Shown here: positions 47,258 to 57,474 of the stretch, one piece after another
How positions within the stretch are numbered: the stretch's first letter is position 1
Layout: each line of letters opens with the position of its first letter
The notes under the pieces: model-generated
Told to the model about the DNA's origin: nothing
Seen by the model: the letters and a program-made list of their open reading frames with translations, nothing else
Database searches by the model: none
Assembly (NCBI RefSeq): GCF_031755915.1
Contig: NC_083385.1
Span: forward strand, 15,273,001-15,337,000
Length of the DNA: 64,000 bases
Reading direction: 5' to 3'
Source of the DNA: Ziziphus jujuba
Taxonomy: Eukaryota > Streptophyta > Magnoliopsida > Rosales > Rhamnaceae
Made by a program: the position numbers and the translations under genes

Positions 47258-47885
47258 TATGCATCTCTCAGAGAAAGAAACACGGTTGATGAGTATGTTT
47301 TCTTCTCTGCATCTCTGTATCTGTTTTCTTCTTCCTATGTTGTGACCTTTCTTCTTGTCTTTTGAAGCCCATCTTACTCGATCTGGAAAGGGTTTTGATT
47401 TGCAAGTAAACCCCAGATTTGCAAGGACCCAGGCAAGTGTCATCTTCCTCTCTGTTTATGTTGTCGTGGGTGTGGATTTGAAACCCAATTTTCATCTCTC
47501 GCCGACATCTCTTAAAAAAAAAGTACTTAAATTTTTTACCAAGATCCTTTTTTTTTTCTTTGCTTTTGGGAAATTTTGTTTTTTGCAATTTGTGTTTTCT
47601 TTTGGGTTGGGAATTTTTTATATTCATTTGGTTTGGTTGTTGTTCTTCTTCTTCTTATTTCATTGTAGACAAGGCTGTTCATTGCAGAAAATCAAAGGAG
47701 CTCGCCGGACATCTGCATCTCTCGGACAAAAAAACACGGTCGGTGACTGGTTCTTACCCTCCAGCTCTGCATCTCATATGTTTTCTTCTCCTTCCTTCTA
47801 TGTCGTGACCTTTCTTCATGTCCTTTGTTGAACTGAAAGCCGATCTTACTCGATCTGGAATTAGGCTTCGATTTGCAAGTAAATC
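47258..47885 (+). repeat. imperfect direct repeat, two ~160-bp arms
   Basis: The arm at about 47258-47410 (CATCTCTC...AACACGGT...TGTGACCTTTCTTC...CTTACTCGATCTGGAA...TTTGCAAGTAAA) recurs at about 47718-47885 in the same orientation. They are separated by about 300 bp of T-rich DNA. Probably a duplicated leader segment of a transposon. Confidence 0.8.
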
Positions 47886-49368
47886 TCGAAGTTGAAACCC
47901 AATTTTCTTGTTAGAGTTATAGGTTTTAGCTTAATGTATTGCATATATTTTTTTTTATTTGATCTTGTGTGTCTAAAGTATGTGAAATGGTTCTAACTTA
48001 GTTGTGGTCTTCTTTGTGCTCTCTTGATTTGGGTCGGTTTGATTTTTTGTTATCATTTGGTGTTGATTTCACTTTGAATTAGTGTGGTATCTCGAGATTG
48101 ATTTGAATTTGGAGTGTTCTATGTTGGTTCTGTGTTTAGATATCGGAATGTCATTGCATTTCTTTTTGGGTGAATTTCATTAACAATGCAAGTAAACCAG
48201 AGAAGAGGCAAAATTTTAGCCTAATTTGTATTACTTTCATTTTTGGGTACAAAATCAAACTTGCTGGAGGCAGAAAAGGATGAAAAACTAGTGGATAATT
48301 TATTTTGTACATCTTTTTGAGTATTAATGTTTACACTAGTTAAAAAGGAAGGGAGTAAACTGAGTTGAGAAAGGTGAAAACTTGAACAAAGACAGGCCCT
48401 TCTCGTTAGGCAAAACTATGCAACTTAGCTAAACTAAGCTAGTGAATAAGCATTACGTGAGCATTGTCTGTATGCATGAATTATGTCATAAATTGTGGTT
48501 CTCCCATCCAAGCATGTATAACCCCAATTATGTGCTGTTTAGTCTTTTGAGAAGCTTTTTTCAGTCCTAGTATAGCAAATTTTTACTCTGTTTGTTGTAT
48601 GCGACAAAAGAAGTGCAAACATGTTTAACTTCAGCATCTAAAGACAATTCAGTTATTGTTGTCATCTATGTGTGTGGTGTGGCTGCTCTGAGCCTAATGT
48701 CTTGACAGAAAGAGTCTAATATATTAACAAATAATATGGTCTAGCAACTTCCCAGAAGGTTTTCCAGAAGGTATAAAAGGTATAAGCTTTCATTGCCGCA
48801 CTGTAATATAGTTTTTTTATATTGTTCAATGAAATGATAGGGCGACAGAATGGTTCTTAGAAGTCGGTCTTTTTGATAAAATATTGTAGGTGCTTGTAAT
48901 ATTCCAGCAACTTTGTATTTGTTGTATATAATGGAAATACAGAAAATAATCTGTGAAATTTGGGAAGGTTTCCAGTTCCAGCGCTGTTCCATCTTTTTTG
49001 GCCCTATTTTAGATCTCATCCATCTATGCTCAATTGTGTTCTTTTGCCTGGAATTTAGTGTCATTTCTGGATGGATTCTATATTTCCTAAATATCTTTTT
49101 GATACAAAATATTGCTAGTGGTTAGTTTCTCATTTTGATTACCCCTATTTTCTGATGCAAGTTTGTTCATCCCTTTTCCCACATCTTGATGTATGCATTT
49201 AATATTTATAAATGATGAGAGTAATCCAATGTCTTATTGGGGTGCAATTTGATATGTAGTCTGGCCAAGAAAAATAATGTGTTTTTTATTGTCAATTTGA
49301 TTTATTTTAAAAGTTGTCAAGATAATAAATACCCAAATTTATCCTTCGCGTTTGTAGGTTTTCTTGGA

Positions 49369-49467
49369 CCCTACTGAGTACAAATTGGAGAGTTTTGCTG
49401 CAGTTTATCAGCAGCTTACAGGCAAGGATTTTGGTTTGGAGAACTTGTTAGAGAATGTTTTGTGATG
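49369..49467 (+). other. exon-like open segment of unknown origin
   Basis: A short frame reading FLDPTEYKLESFAAVYQQ and ending NLLENVL before TGA, preceded by TTTGTAG as a possible acceptor. The texture looks protein-coding compared with the surrounding AT-rich DNA. I could not assign it to a family. It may be the last exon of a captured or decayed host gene. Confidence 0.35.
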
Positions 49468-50479
49468 GATGTTGTTCTACTTTCTGGCAATACCAAATGT
49501 TTATGTTATTGCTTGAAGTAGAGTTTTTTTATTTTTGAGATAATATTGTCCTATCAATTCGAGTGTTGAAGCCACTTTATAGTTTCAGTCATGAGGCATA
49601 CGCATCTGTTTGGTTTTATCTTCTCTCTCTTGGCAAAATATGCATGATTTAGTTGAATAATTTAATGTCTTCAACCAAAAAAAACATTTTTTTGCAAAGT
49701 ATCTGGACATACTAATATATTGGCCTAATATAACTAATTTCATGTCTCCTAAAAATTCCCCTCTCACAGACAATCAAACACACTTTACTGTACTGACCCA
49801 ATCCACTTTATTGAAATGAGGTTATGAAATTGATGCCTTATTTATTTCAAACATGTAATAAAAAAAAAACAATATAAATGCGTATTAAGTTTAACAATAA
49901 CAAAATATATATTTGATTAAAAATGAACAAATGTTAAAAAAAAAAATAAGTAGAACATAAATATAAATACATATTAAATATGAAATAAATCTTTTTTGTG
50001 TTAATCTTTAATTCTACCTCATTGCCATAATCAAATAAACAAAAAAAAGTACGTTAATGATTCTGTTTCTTTATCTTTTCTTAGTCCCTGAGCTAATTTT
50101 TTCTATTTCATCCAAAATAAATTACATATGTTAAATTTAATGCGCTTTCTATTTATTTGTTCTATTTTTTATTTTGTTTTTTTGTAGTGCATATGGATTG
50201 AAGAAAAGTCACTGCATTCTTTTTACTTCCAAATGATTCACAATTAGAGTTCTTTTGTACAGCTTTTATGTTGCTTTTGCTTATGTATATGTAATGGGTA
50301 TATATATAAGGCGACATGTTAGAGGTTATAGGAATCAATTACCTAGGAATGTAGAATTGCATATGTCTTTTCTAAATAGTCTATTAGACAATGATGTTGA
50401 TTGTATTAGTCAGCTTAGGATGGATAGGAGAACATTTGATACTTTGTGTCAGGTATTACGTGAGGATGGATATGTTAAA

Positions 50480-53261
50480 TGTAACATCCCGTCCCGAACC
50501 ATGTCGGAAATTTTTGCACGTTGACCGAGGTTGACTGTTGACCGTTGACCAAGGGGTCAAAAGTTGACTTTTTGATCCGGTTGGAATTCTAGGTTGACTG
50601 AGGTACCGTTACGAAGTACACGTTGGCACAAGTTCGTAGACTAGTAGCACGTTGAAAACGGAGCTACGGTTTGAAAGTTATGAGCAAAACAAGTTGAGGT
50701 CCAAACTGTCCAAGGGGTGCCCAAGTTGACTTTTTATTCATGCAAGGTTGAGCTTTTACTCATGCATGGTTGTGAAGTGCTCGTCGATACGAGTCGGTAG
50801 ACTAGTGGCACGTCCGATTTGGACATGTGGTTTGAAAGTTATGGGCCTGTAGAGTTTTTCAAACACTGTATTATTTTAATATTATTTTTAAACGCGTAAC
50901 GATGTGCCACGTGTGACATAATGAAGGTGACCATGTGTCACCATGTTGAGAAGCCACATGTCAACCATGTGTAAAATCAAATTATTTTTATTATTATTTT
51001 AAATAATAATATTTTTATTTAATTAATTTGAATTTATTTCTTTTATTTTCCTTTTCCTTTTCCTTTTTCTTTTTCTTTTTCATTTTTTTTTCTTTTCCCC
51101 ACGTGGGAAAAAAGGCCATGGGGCCCGATTCCTTTTCTTCTTCTTCTTCTTTCTTTCTTTCTTTCTTTCTTTCTCTTCTGACCGTCCCTCTCTCTCACCG
51201 TGTTTTCTTTTTCCGGCCACCAGAACCACTCACGCGCCGGCCACCGTCCAAGCCCACACGCCGGCGAGCTCACCAGCCAAATTTGGCTGCCGGCCTGCCA
51301 ACGACGCGCCCAGATCGGGCCGGCGAAGTCGCGGCGGCGAGGTGAAAATTTTCCGGCGATTTTGCCGTATTCCGGCCAGCCCAGTCCAAATTAAGCCTCC
51401 TCTCCCCCTATTTTGGGTCCTCTAAGTCCAAATATGGCCTCCAATCTCAAAAATTCGAAGCGGTTTGCGAGATACGAGGAATTGAAAACCGACGGAAGCT
51501 TTCCGGCCACCTCCGGCAGAATTGGGGTCGATGGAGACCGGATTGGTAATCCTCGTCACTCAAGCTTCGATTCGGTATATAATTTGTCAATTTTGGTTAA
51601 TGTTTGTGTTTGACCCCCCGGGTACTGGATATTATTTATCCGAATAAAATATTAATTTATTTGACTGTCTGCGAATTGTGTTCTAGGAGCACCGGTGAGT
51701 CGTGGAATTGATCCCATGGTGGATCATGGTTTAATTGCGTGCTCCAGGTGAGTGACCCACCTTAAAAAATTATTTTGGGCAATTAATTATGTTTAATTGG
51801 TATTTAAATTGGTATTTAAATTATGCTCATGTGGTGTGATTTAATTATGGTTTTATTGTGGTTTAATTTATTATGCATGAGCAAAATGTATTTCGGTAGT
51901 ATTTGTACGTGGTTTTCAGTATTAATTTTTCGGGCATAATTGGGTTAAATATTTTACGAAAATATTTGTTTAAATTTTATAAATTATGCCCGCGGTATTT
52001 TTATGGTTGCATCTCGTACTTCGAGAAAATTGTGGTTTGTTGTTATCAATGTTTCGTACCGGTTTATTAAATAAAAATATGTGGGATGGTAAGTGTGAGA
52101 ATTTAATGTATTTCCCACGGTAATTTTGGAAAACGGTACGGTTGGTTAATAATGTTTATTTTTAGACGCACTCATACAGTATTGGTGTTCTGGTGTATGG
52201 ACACGTGGTAGCGCGCAGGTATTATGTGGTTTAGCGCGCGGTTATTATTTCTCCCGTTGTTGCCATTGGACCATGGGCAGGCAAGTTTGTTATTGGCCAC
52301 AGCTGCCCCCCTCCTTGGCCGGGAGATGGTTTCAACAACGGTACTGTCGGGACGCCGAAGTGCCGTTTGCAGGTTTCTCTCTTTAACCCCCCCGCCAGTC
52401 GGTGCTCGGGACGCTGGGTATCGGAGGGCATCACCAGTATATGGTATGGTGCGTCAGGTGTAATTTGCAAATAATGTTTTAAACCCCAAAGGTGTTCAAA
52501 AATTACTTACTATAATTTATTACATTTTAATTATATATTGGGGTATTTATTATTTATTGTTTATCAAATGGTTTAATCCCTTGGTTTTCGGGGAGTACGT
52601 ACATCGGGTTTTGTGAAAATGTTTTAAAAGGGGAACATTTCCAACGGAGTGAATAGTGAGGGTTTTGAGAGAAATTATTATTTCAATTGTTTATTTATTT
52701 ATTTATGTAATTGTTCGGTATGGATTGATTAAATTCCTTTATTTTTATATTATTATTATTAAAGGTATTCAGTAGATAGGGTCACTCACTGAGATGATTA
52801 GCATCTCACACTCTTAAATTCCGTTCCCCTAGGTCCAGGTTGGAGACGTTGATTGTCCGGGGGGAGCCCAACGTCTCAGTTCATTGCCGAAGGTTCAAGA
52901 AGTTTTTCTTCCCTTTTTTTCCTCTCTGTCTTGTATTGCTTCCTTATCTGTCATTTTATAAATTCCACATTTATCTGTATAATGCTCTGTATACTGTATT
53001 GGACGTGTAGTTGTTCTTTATTTATGCACTGAGTTGCTGCTGTTGTTATTTGAAGTGCTGAAATTTGTGAAATCAATTTGTAGTATTGTGGGAGGAATAA
53101 TGAGATGTTTTTAGAAATGTGTTTTCAGTGCAGGTAATTTTTGGTTAGTCCTACCCTAGGGGAGGTACTGCCGGATTTTCCGTTGGAAGGTTCGGTGGTA
53201 TTTCCCTGGGATCAGGGCTTGTCTAGGGTTCCGGGGAAGGAATTCTGGACGGGTCCTGACA
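50480..53261 (+). mobile_element. solo LTR (~2.78 kb) inside Harbinger transposase, TSD TTAAA
   Basis: Begins TGTAACATCCCGTCCCGAA and ends GGACGGGTCCTGACA. A perfect 5-bp duplication TTAAA (50475-50479 and 53262-53266) flanks it. Same family as 22778-25823: both carry the W-box cluster, GCGCGC-rich blocks near the middle, the TGAGATGATTAGCATCTCA hairpin and near-identical last 100 bp. No internal retrotransposon genes. Insertion lies within a transposase codon run and restores perfectly when one TTAAA is removed, so it postdates the Harbinger element. Confidence 0.92.
50521..50599. promoter_or_regulatory. W-box (TTGACC/T) cluster in solo LTR 2
   Basis: Counterpart of 22818-22899 in the other LTR copy. 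TTGAC(C/T) repeats retain position and spacing; one box of the first copy is changed to TTGATC. Conservation between the copies suggests it was part of the ancestral promoter. Confidence 0.55.
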
Positions 53262-54527
53262 TTAAAAGTTATGGCATTGTTACATTGGAAGAGCAAGTGT
53301 GTATATTTCTGCACATAATTGCTCATCATACAAAGAACCGTACAATTATCACTAGATTTTTTAGATCGAGAGAGACAATAAGTCGATATTTCAATTCTGT
53401 GTTGCATGGAGTACTGCGCTTACATAAGATTTTGTTGAGACATTCAGAACCTATATCAGATAATTGTTTGGATGATAGATGTAAAGTATTTAAGGTACGT
53501 TTGTGGAATAGCTTGTTTATTAATATTATAGTTTGATTATTTGTAACATTATCTGATATTAGTAACTTTGTTAATGATGTAGAATTGTTTGGGAGCTTTA
53601 GATGGAACTTATATTAAGATGAATGTACCAAAAATCGATAAGCCAAAATATCGAACAAGAAAGGGTGAGATAGCCACAAATGTTTTAGGTGTATGCAATC
53701 TGAATAGGGAATTTATATGTATATTACATGGTTGGGAAAATTCCGCTTCGGATTCAAGAGTATTCCGAGATACATTAAGTAGGCCAAATGGGTTAAAAGT
53801 ACCAACCGCTAAGACTAATTATCAAATTTTACATTGCAGTAGCCAATATTGCATACACTAATAGGAGATATTTTTGCTTTTTTAGGTTATTATTACTTAG
53901 TGGATGCTGGTTACACTAATGGTGAAGGGTTTCTTGCACCATATAGAGGAATAAGATATCACCTTTCTGAGTGGAGAGATGGTTGTGCACCCATAAATCA
54001 TGAAAAATATTTCAACATGAAGCATGCATCTGCTAGGAATGTCATAGAAAGATGCTTTGGGGTTCTTAAAAGCTGTGGGCAATTTTAAGAAGTCCATCTT
54101 TCTATCCTATTGCAACACAAATCAAGATAATTACCGCATATTGTCTTTTACATAATCTTATTAGAAGAGAAATGATAATTGATCCTAGAAAAGTTAAGTT
54201 TGATAGGAGTGAAGATGTTGATGTTAATACTGAGGATAACATTATAGGATCAATTTCTTCCTCGAACCAATGGACTAACTGGAGAGATGATTTAGCTCAG
54301 CAAATGTTTGATGAGTGGAAAGGCTGTCATGGTCAGTGGTGGTCGATGGTTGTCCTTAATGCTCCTGTAACTGTTATATTTTATACTGTTTATTAAACAT
54401 CTTGGATCATTTGTATGAAAACCAATTTATATTATATGCCATTGTTGTCATCCGTGAATGATTTTTGCTTATTTGCTTGGTGTTATTGTATTGTTGAAAT
54501 CATAAAAATTTGTATTTCGATAGAAAT

Positions 54528-55487
54528 GGAAACTAGAGGTAGCAGTCACGATATTCGGAGGGTTGAATCTAGACGTACATGGAGTAAAAGGGAGGAAGAT
54601 GCTTTGATGCTTATTTTAGATGAGGTTGTAGCTAGTGGATAGTGGTGTGACACAGGATCATTCAAACCTAGCACAATTACTCTGATTGAGAGGCGATTGT
54701 CTAAGATAGGTCCTAACTCAGGGTTGCGAGCAAATTCACACATTGAGTCAAAGACAAGAAAGTGGAAGAAGCAATATGGTATAATATACAATATGCTAAA
54801 CCAAAGTGGCTTTGGATGGAATGACTCTCTTAAATGTATGGAAGTTGATAGTGACGAACTTTGAAAAGCATATGTGCAGATTTTGAAACTTTGAACATCT
54901 TTTTTCAATGAATTTTTTAACTTGTTATATGAAGTTATGTTTTTCTATTGTTTACAATTAAAAGTTTGTTTTTTTTATTTTAGAGTAATGCAAGTGCAAA
55001 GGCATGGAGAGGTAAACTGTTTCCAATGTATGAGAAGCTTACTAATATTTTTGGAAAGGATCGGACAACAGGACATGGAGCACAAACTCCAATTGATATG
55101 GTCAATGATTTGAATTTGGAGAGTGGAAATGAACAATTTAATTATGTGTGTTCTCCAATGTCTGTGAATGAAATACATAGTAAACCGTCCATCGGACCCA
55201 AATCAAGAGGTAAGAGAAAATCTGGATTGAAGGATGATGACATTGTAAGCGGGTTTGGCAATGTAACAGAGAAATTGTTTGATAAATTGGCTGCAAAGTT
55301 AGATAAATCTGAAGCCAATTACCTACAATACTTAGCTATGGAGCTTGACAGGTTAAGCTTCTCTGTTGATGACAATCTCAAAATCTCTAAAGCAATAAAA
55401 TTGGATCCATTGAACATTGAGGTTTTTAAGATAATTAAAACAGATACGAGCAAGATTGAATTTGCTAGAAAATTTTTAAATTATTAA
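54528..55487 (+). pseudogene. Harbinger Myb/SANT-like DNA-binding ORF, with stops
   Basis: Starts at an ATG (54525-54527 region, METRGSSHD) and reads a SANT/Myb-like trihelix (TWSKREEDALMLILDEVV, then a helix with RANSHIESKTRKWKKQYG and WNDSLKCMEV). After an apparent intron or decayed stretch (about 54864-54985) it continues with KAWRGKLFPMYEKLTNIFG and a Lys-rich, acidic C-terminal half ending FARKFLNY. In-frame stops occur after VVASG (TAG, 54640-54642) and near 54862. In PIF/Harbinger elements this second ORF helps bring the transposase to the nucleus and the element ends. Here it is inactivated. Confidence 0.8.
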
Positions 55488-55788
55488 GTATTGTTATGGA
55501 TTACATATTTGAGACTATGTATGAGGGAATGATAATTATGAACACTTGGATTTATGGACATATGTTGTATGGTTGTTTATGGACATATATGGTATGGTAA
55601 TGGATGTTGGTATCTAGTTATGCATGTAAAGACACTTTTATGAAGCATGTGTTATGTTTTTGTGTATTAATATGCACTTGATTGATGTAGTTAATTGTTA
55701 TTTTGTTTAATTATATTATTAGTATAATATGTTATGTTATCATTTATTATATTATGTTATCATTTATTATAATATGCAGGAATATTGG

Positions 55789-56040
55789 ATGGCAAGGAGA
55801 AGAGTTTATATTGTGTTTAAAGGTAGACAACCAAGGATATATAATTTTTTGCCTGAATGTATCAACAAGTGCAAGGATTTAAGGATAATTTATATCAAAC
55901 CTATAATACAACTGAAGAAGCTGAAATAGCATATGCTGAGTATGTAGAACAAATGATGAGAAATCGAAATGAGATAAATTCAATACCAAATATCACCGCA
56001 CATACACATGCCAACTTGAACAATGAGTGGCGTAATGGTT
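55789..56040 (+). pseudogene. RNase H1 N-terminal (viroplasmin-type) domain fragment, frameshifted
   Basis: MARRRVYIVFKGRQPRIY (55789-55842), then after a 1-nt shift near 55855 QQVQGFKDNLYQTYNTTEEA and AYAEYVEQM. This is the signature of the small RNase H1 N-terminal/caulimovirus viroplasmin-like fold, which binds RNA-DNA hybrids. In plants such domains occur alone or attached to transposon genes. It sits 300 bp after the Harbinger Myb-like ORF, same strand, and is followed by a poly(A) run (56047-56070). Whether it was a Harbinger passenger or a retroposed host fragment is open. Confidence 0.7.
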
Positions 56041-56046
56041 TTAGCA

Positions 56047-56070
56047 AAAAAAAAAAAAAAAAAAAAAAAA
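56047..56070. repeat. poly(A) run downstream of viroplasmin-like fragment
   Basis: About 24 A residues immediately 3' to the viroplasmin-like frame. It could be a retroposition tail, but no matching target duplication was found. Confidence 0.7.
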
Positions 56071-56249
56071 GAAAACATAACAATTCCTATTGCCAAAAAG
56101 AAAAAAAAAATATTTTGAAAAGCATAACAATCCAAGTCCAGCATATCCAAAGCCAAATAATCAAAAATAAAATGCACACCTCCAAGAGTAAACAAAAAAA
56201 CATAACAATTTTTTGTTTTTTTTTTTTTTTTTATTGTAGTTTCTAGCAA

Positions 56250-56662
56250 GGCCTTTGCTTACTGTGTGTCCCAACTATTTGTAGTGCTTGTTAAGGAATA
56301 ATTTTATGGGTTGGTTTGGATCTATTTTATTGGGTCTCTTTCTATATTGCTATTTTCTGTCTTTATCTATGTATCTGAATTTCTGATTGAAGTATTATTT
56401 TTAAAGAAAAAAAAAATCAATTTAATTAACTATTAAGTTTTGCATATTGTTAATGATTAAAATACGAAGTATTGATTTCTTTCTTTTTATTTTATTTTTC
56501 CCAATTCAATCATATATTTAATGGAAACCGATATACAACCATCATTTATACAACAATTATTCATAAATTAGTAAATAATACCATATATAATTTGATTAAA
56601 AATGCTTGATGTTTCTATAGACAGTGAAGAGGTACTGTAAAGAAGAAAGATTCCATACGTTA

Positions 56663-56693
<31 letters not shown>

Positions 56694-57314
56694 GTTGCTT
56701 GTACATATTAATTAGGATTTTAAATTGCTTTGCAGAATATTATATTTACTTTACCAGAAACATGCGGCGTTATATTTTTGCCAAGTATTTGGAAAAATAA
56801 ACAAGTACATTAAGTTCTTTATTAGATGTCAAGAAAATTATTATATTTATACATATATAATAACATTGTATTTTGTCAGCAATTCTTACAGATAGACATT
56901 CGTGACGTGAAAGTTTACATATGTGAAACAATAATAAGTTCTGTAATTCTTTTTTTCAAAAAACAATTTATATTAACCTTACGTGCTAACTTAGAACAAC
57001 GAGTGAGTGACATAATGATTTTATATTAAATTGTTTATTTGGATTACTATTGGTGGCTAGTCAAATCAAACTACTTAATTAATGATTTACTTGACTGTCA
57101 AGATTATGTTAAAACACAAAAAGCCTACAGGTGTACTGAAACGCAATTTGAAGACAAGAAAAAACACAAGAAGCCTATCGGTGTTACTGAAACACAAATT
57201 TCAAGACAAGAAACTTCAACGTCAATCAGTCAAAGCTGCTTAACATTTATTTATTTTCTTCTTGCGAACAGTTTTGAAAATTAGGAGAAAGAAAGGTCCA
57301 CCACTTACCTTTGC
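56250..57314. other. intergenic region upstream of CAD gene 3
   Basis: No gene is supported. It holds a (TA)n run (56670-56693) and a near-duplicate 50-bp pair at 57111-57200 (AAAACACAA(A/G)AAGCCTA(C/T)(A/C)GGTGT...ACTGAAAC). The Harbinger 3' terminus should lie in or before this stretch but was not found. Confidence 0.5.
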
Positions 57315-57356
57315 CTGGCGTCATCGCTTATCACCGGTGAAATGGGTATTATAAAT
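57315..57356 (+). promoter_or_regulatory. proximal promoter of CAD gene 3
   Basis: CTGGCGTCATCGCTTATCACC at 57315-57335 matches the block upstream of CAD gene 2 (27888-27905 and 27754-27763). It is followed by AATGGGTATTATAAAT, in which TATAAA (57350-57355) is the likely TATA box. The start codon lies about 120 bp downstream. Confidence 0.55.
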
Positions 57357-57474
57357 CGGTAATCACCACCACCCAATGCTCAAGCCCATCCACCAACCTT
57401 GTATATCATCTATCTCTTTCTCTTAAATCTCACACTATACAGTACGCTGCACACATATAAACTTTAGACAAAAA

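Larger units (their letters stand above)
46880..49776 (+). mobile_element. possible PIF/Harbinger-like element with 5' leader repeats
   Basis: GGGTGTGTTTGGTACGC near 46980 is a PIF/Harbinger-style terminus. A weak inverted counterpart (AATCAAACACACT) occurs near 49776. Between them are a pure poly(C) run, an imperfect direct repeat (47258-47410 against 47718-47885) and an exon-like open segment (49369-49467). No transposase lies between these two ends. The boundary could instead be the 5' part of the transposase-bearing element at 50.2-55.5 kb. Classification is uncertain. Confidence 0.4.
50255..54180 (+). pseudogene. PIF/Harbinger transposase (HARBI1/ALP1-like, DDE), split by solo LTR
   Basis: The N-terminal part (50255-50479) reads LPRNVELHMSFLNSLL... 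to LREDGYVK. It is interrupted by the solo LTR 50480-53261 and resumes exactly in frame at 53262. The DDE_Tnp_4-type domain follows. A short intron at about 53494-53582 precedes GALDGTYI (first Asp, 53601). The second Asp is in NSASDSRVFRD (53751) and the Glu in RNVIERCFGVLK (54047). There is a stop-containing stretch or second intron around 53800-53885. A frameshift near 54074 comes just before the WAILRSPSF-type C-terminal motif. All three catalytic acidic residues survive, but the gene is disabled by the LTR, the frameshift and possibly the internal stop. The partner DNA-binding ORF lies downstream (54528-55487), as usual in this superfamily. Confidence 0.88.

Noticed and set aside
47355..47831. 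158-codon open frame rich in Phe and Leu
   Set aside because: Runs through T-rich low-complexity DNA and both arms of a direct repeat. The composition mimics a membrane protein without any conserved motif.
55789..56040. Viroplasmin-type domain as part of the endogenous caulimovirid in the same window
   Set aside because: It is 17 kb away and on the opposite strand. It adjoins a Harbinger element and is of the RNase H1 N-terminal type common in plant genomes. No viral sequence flanks it.
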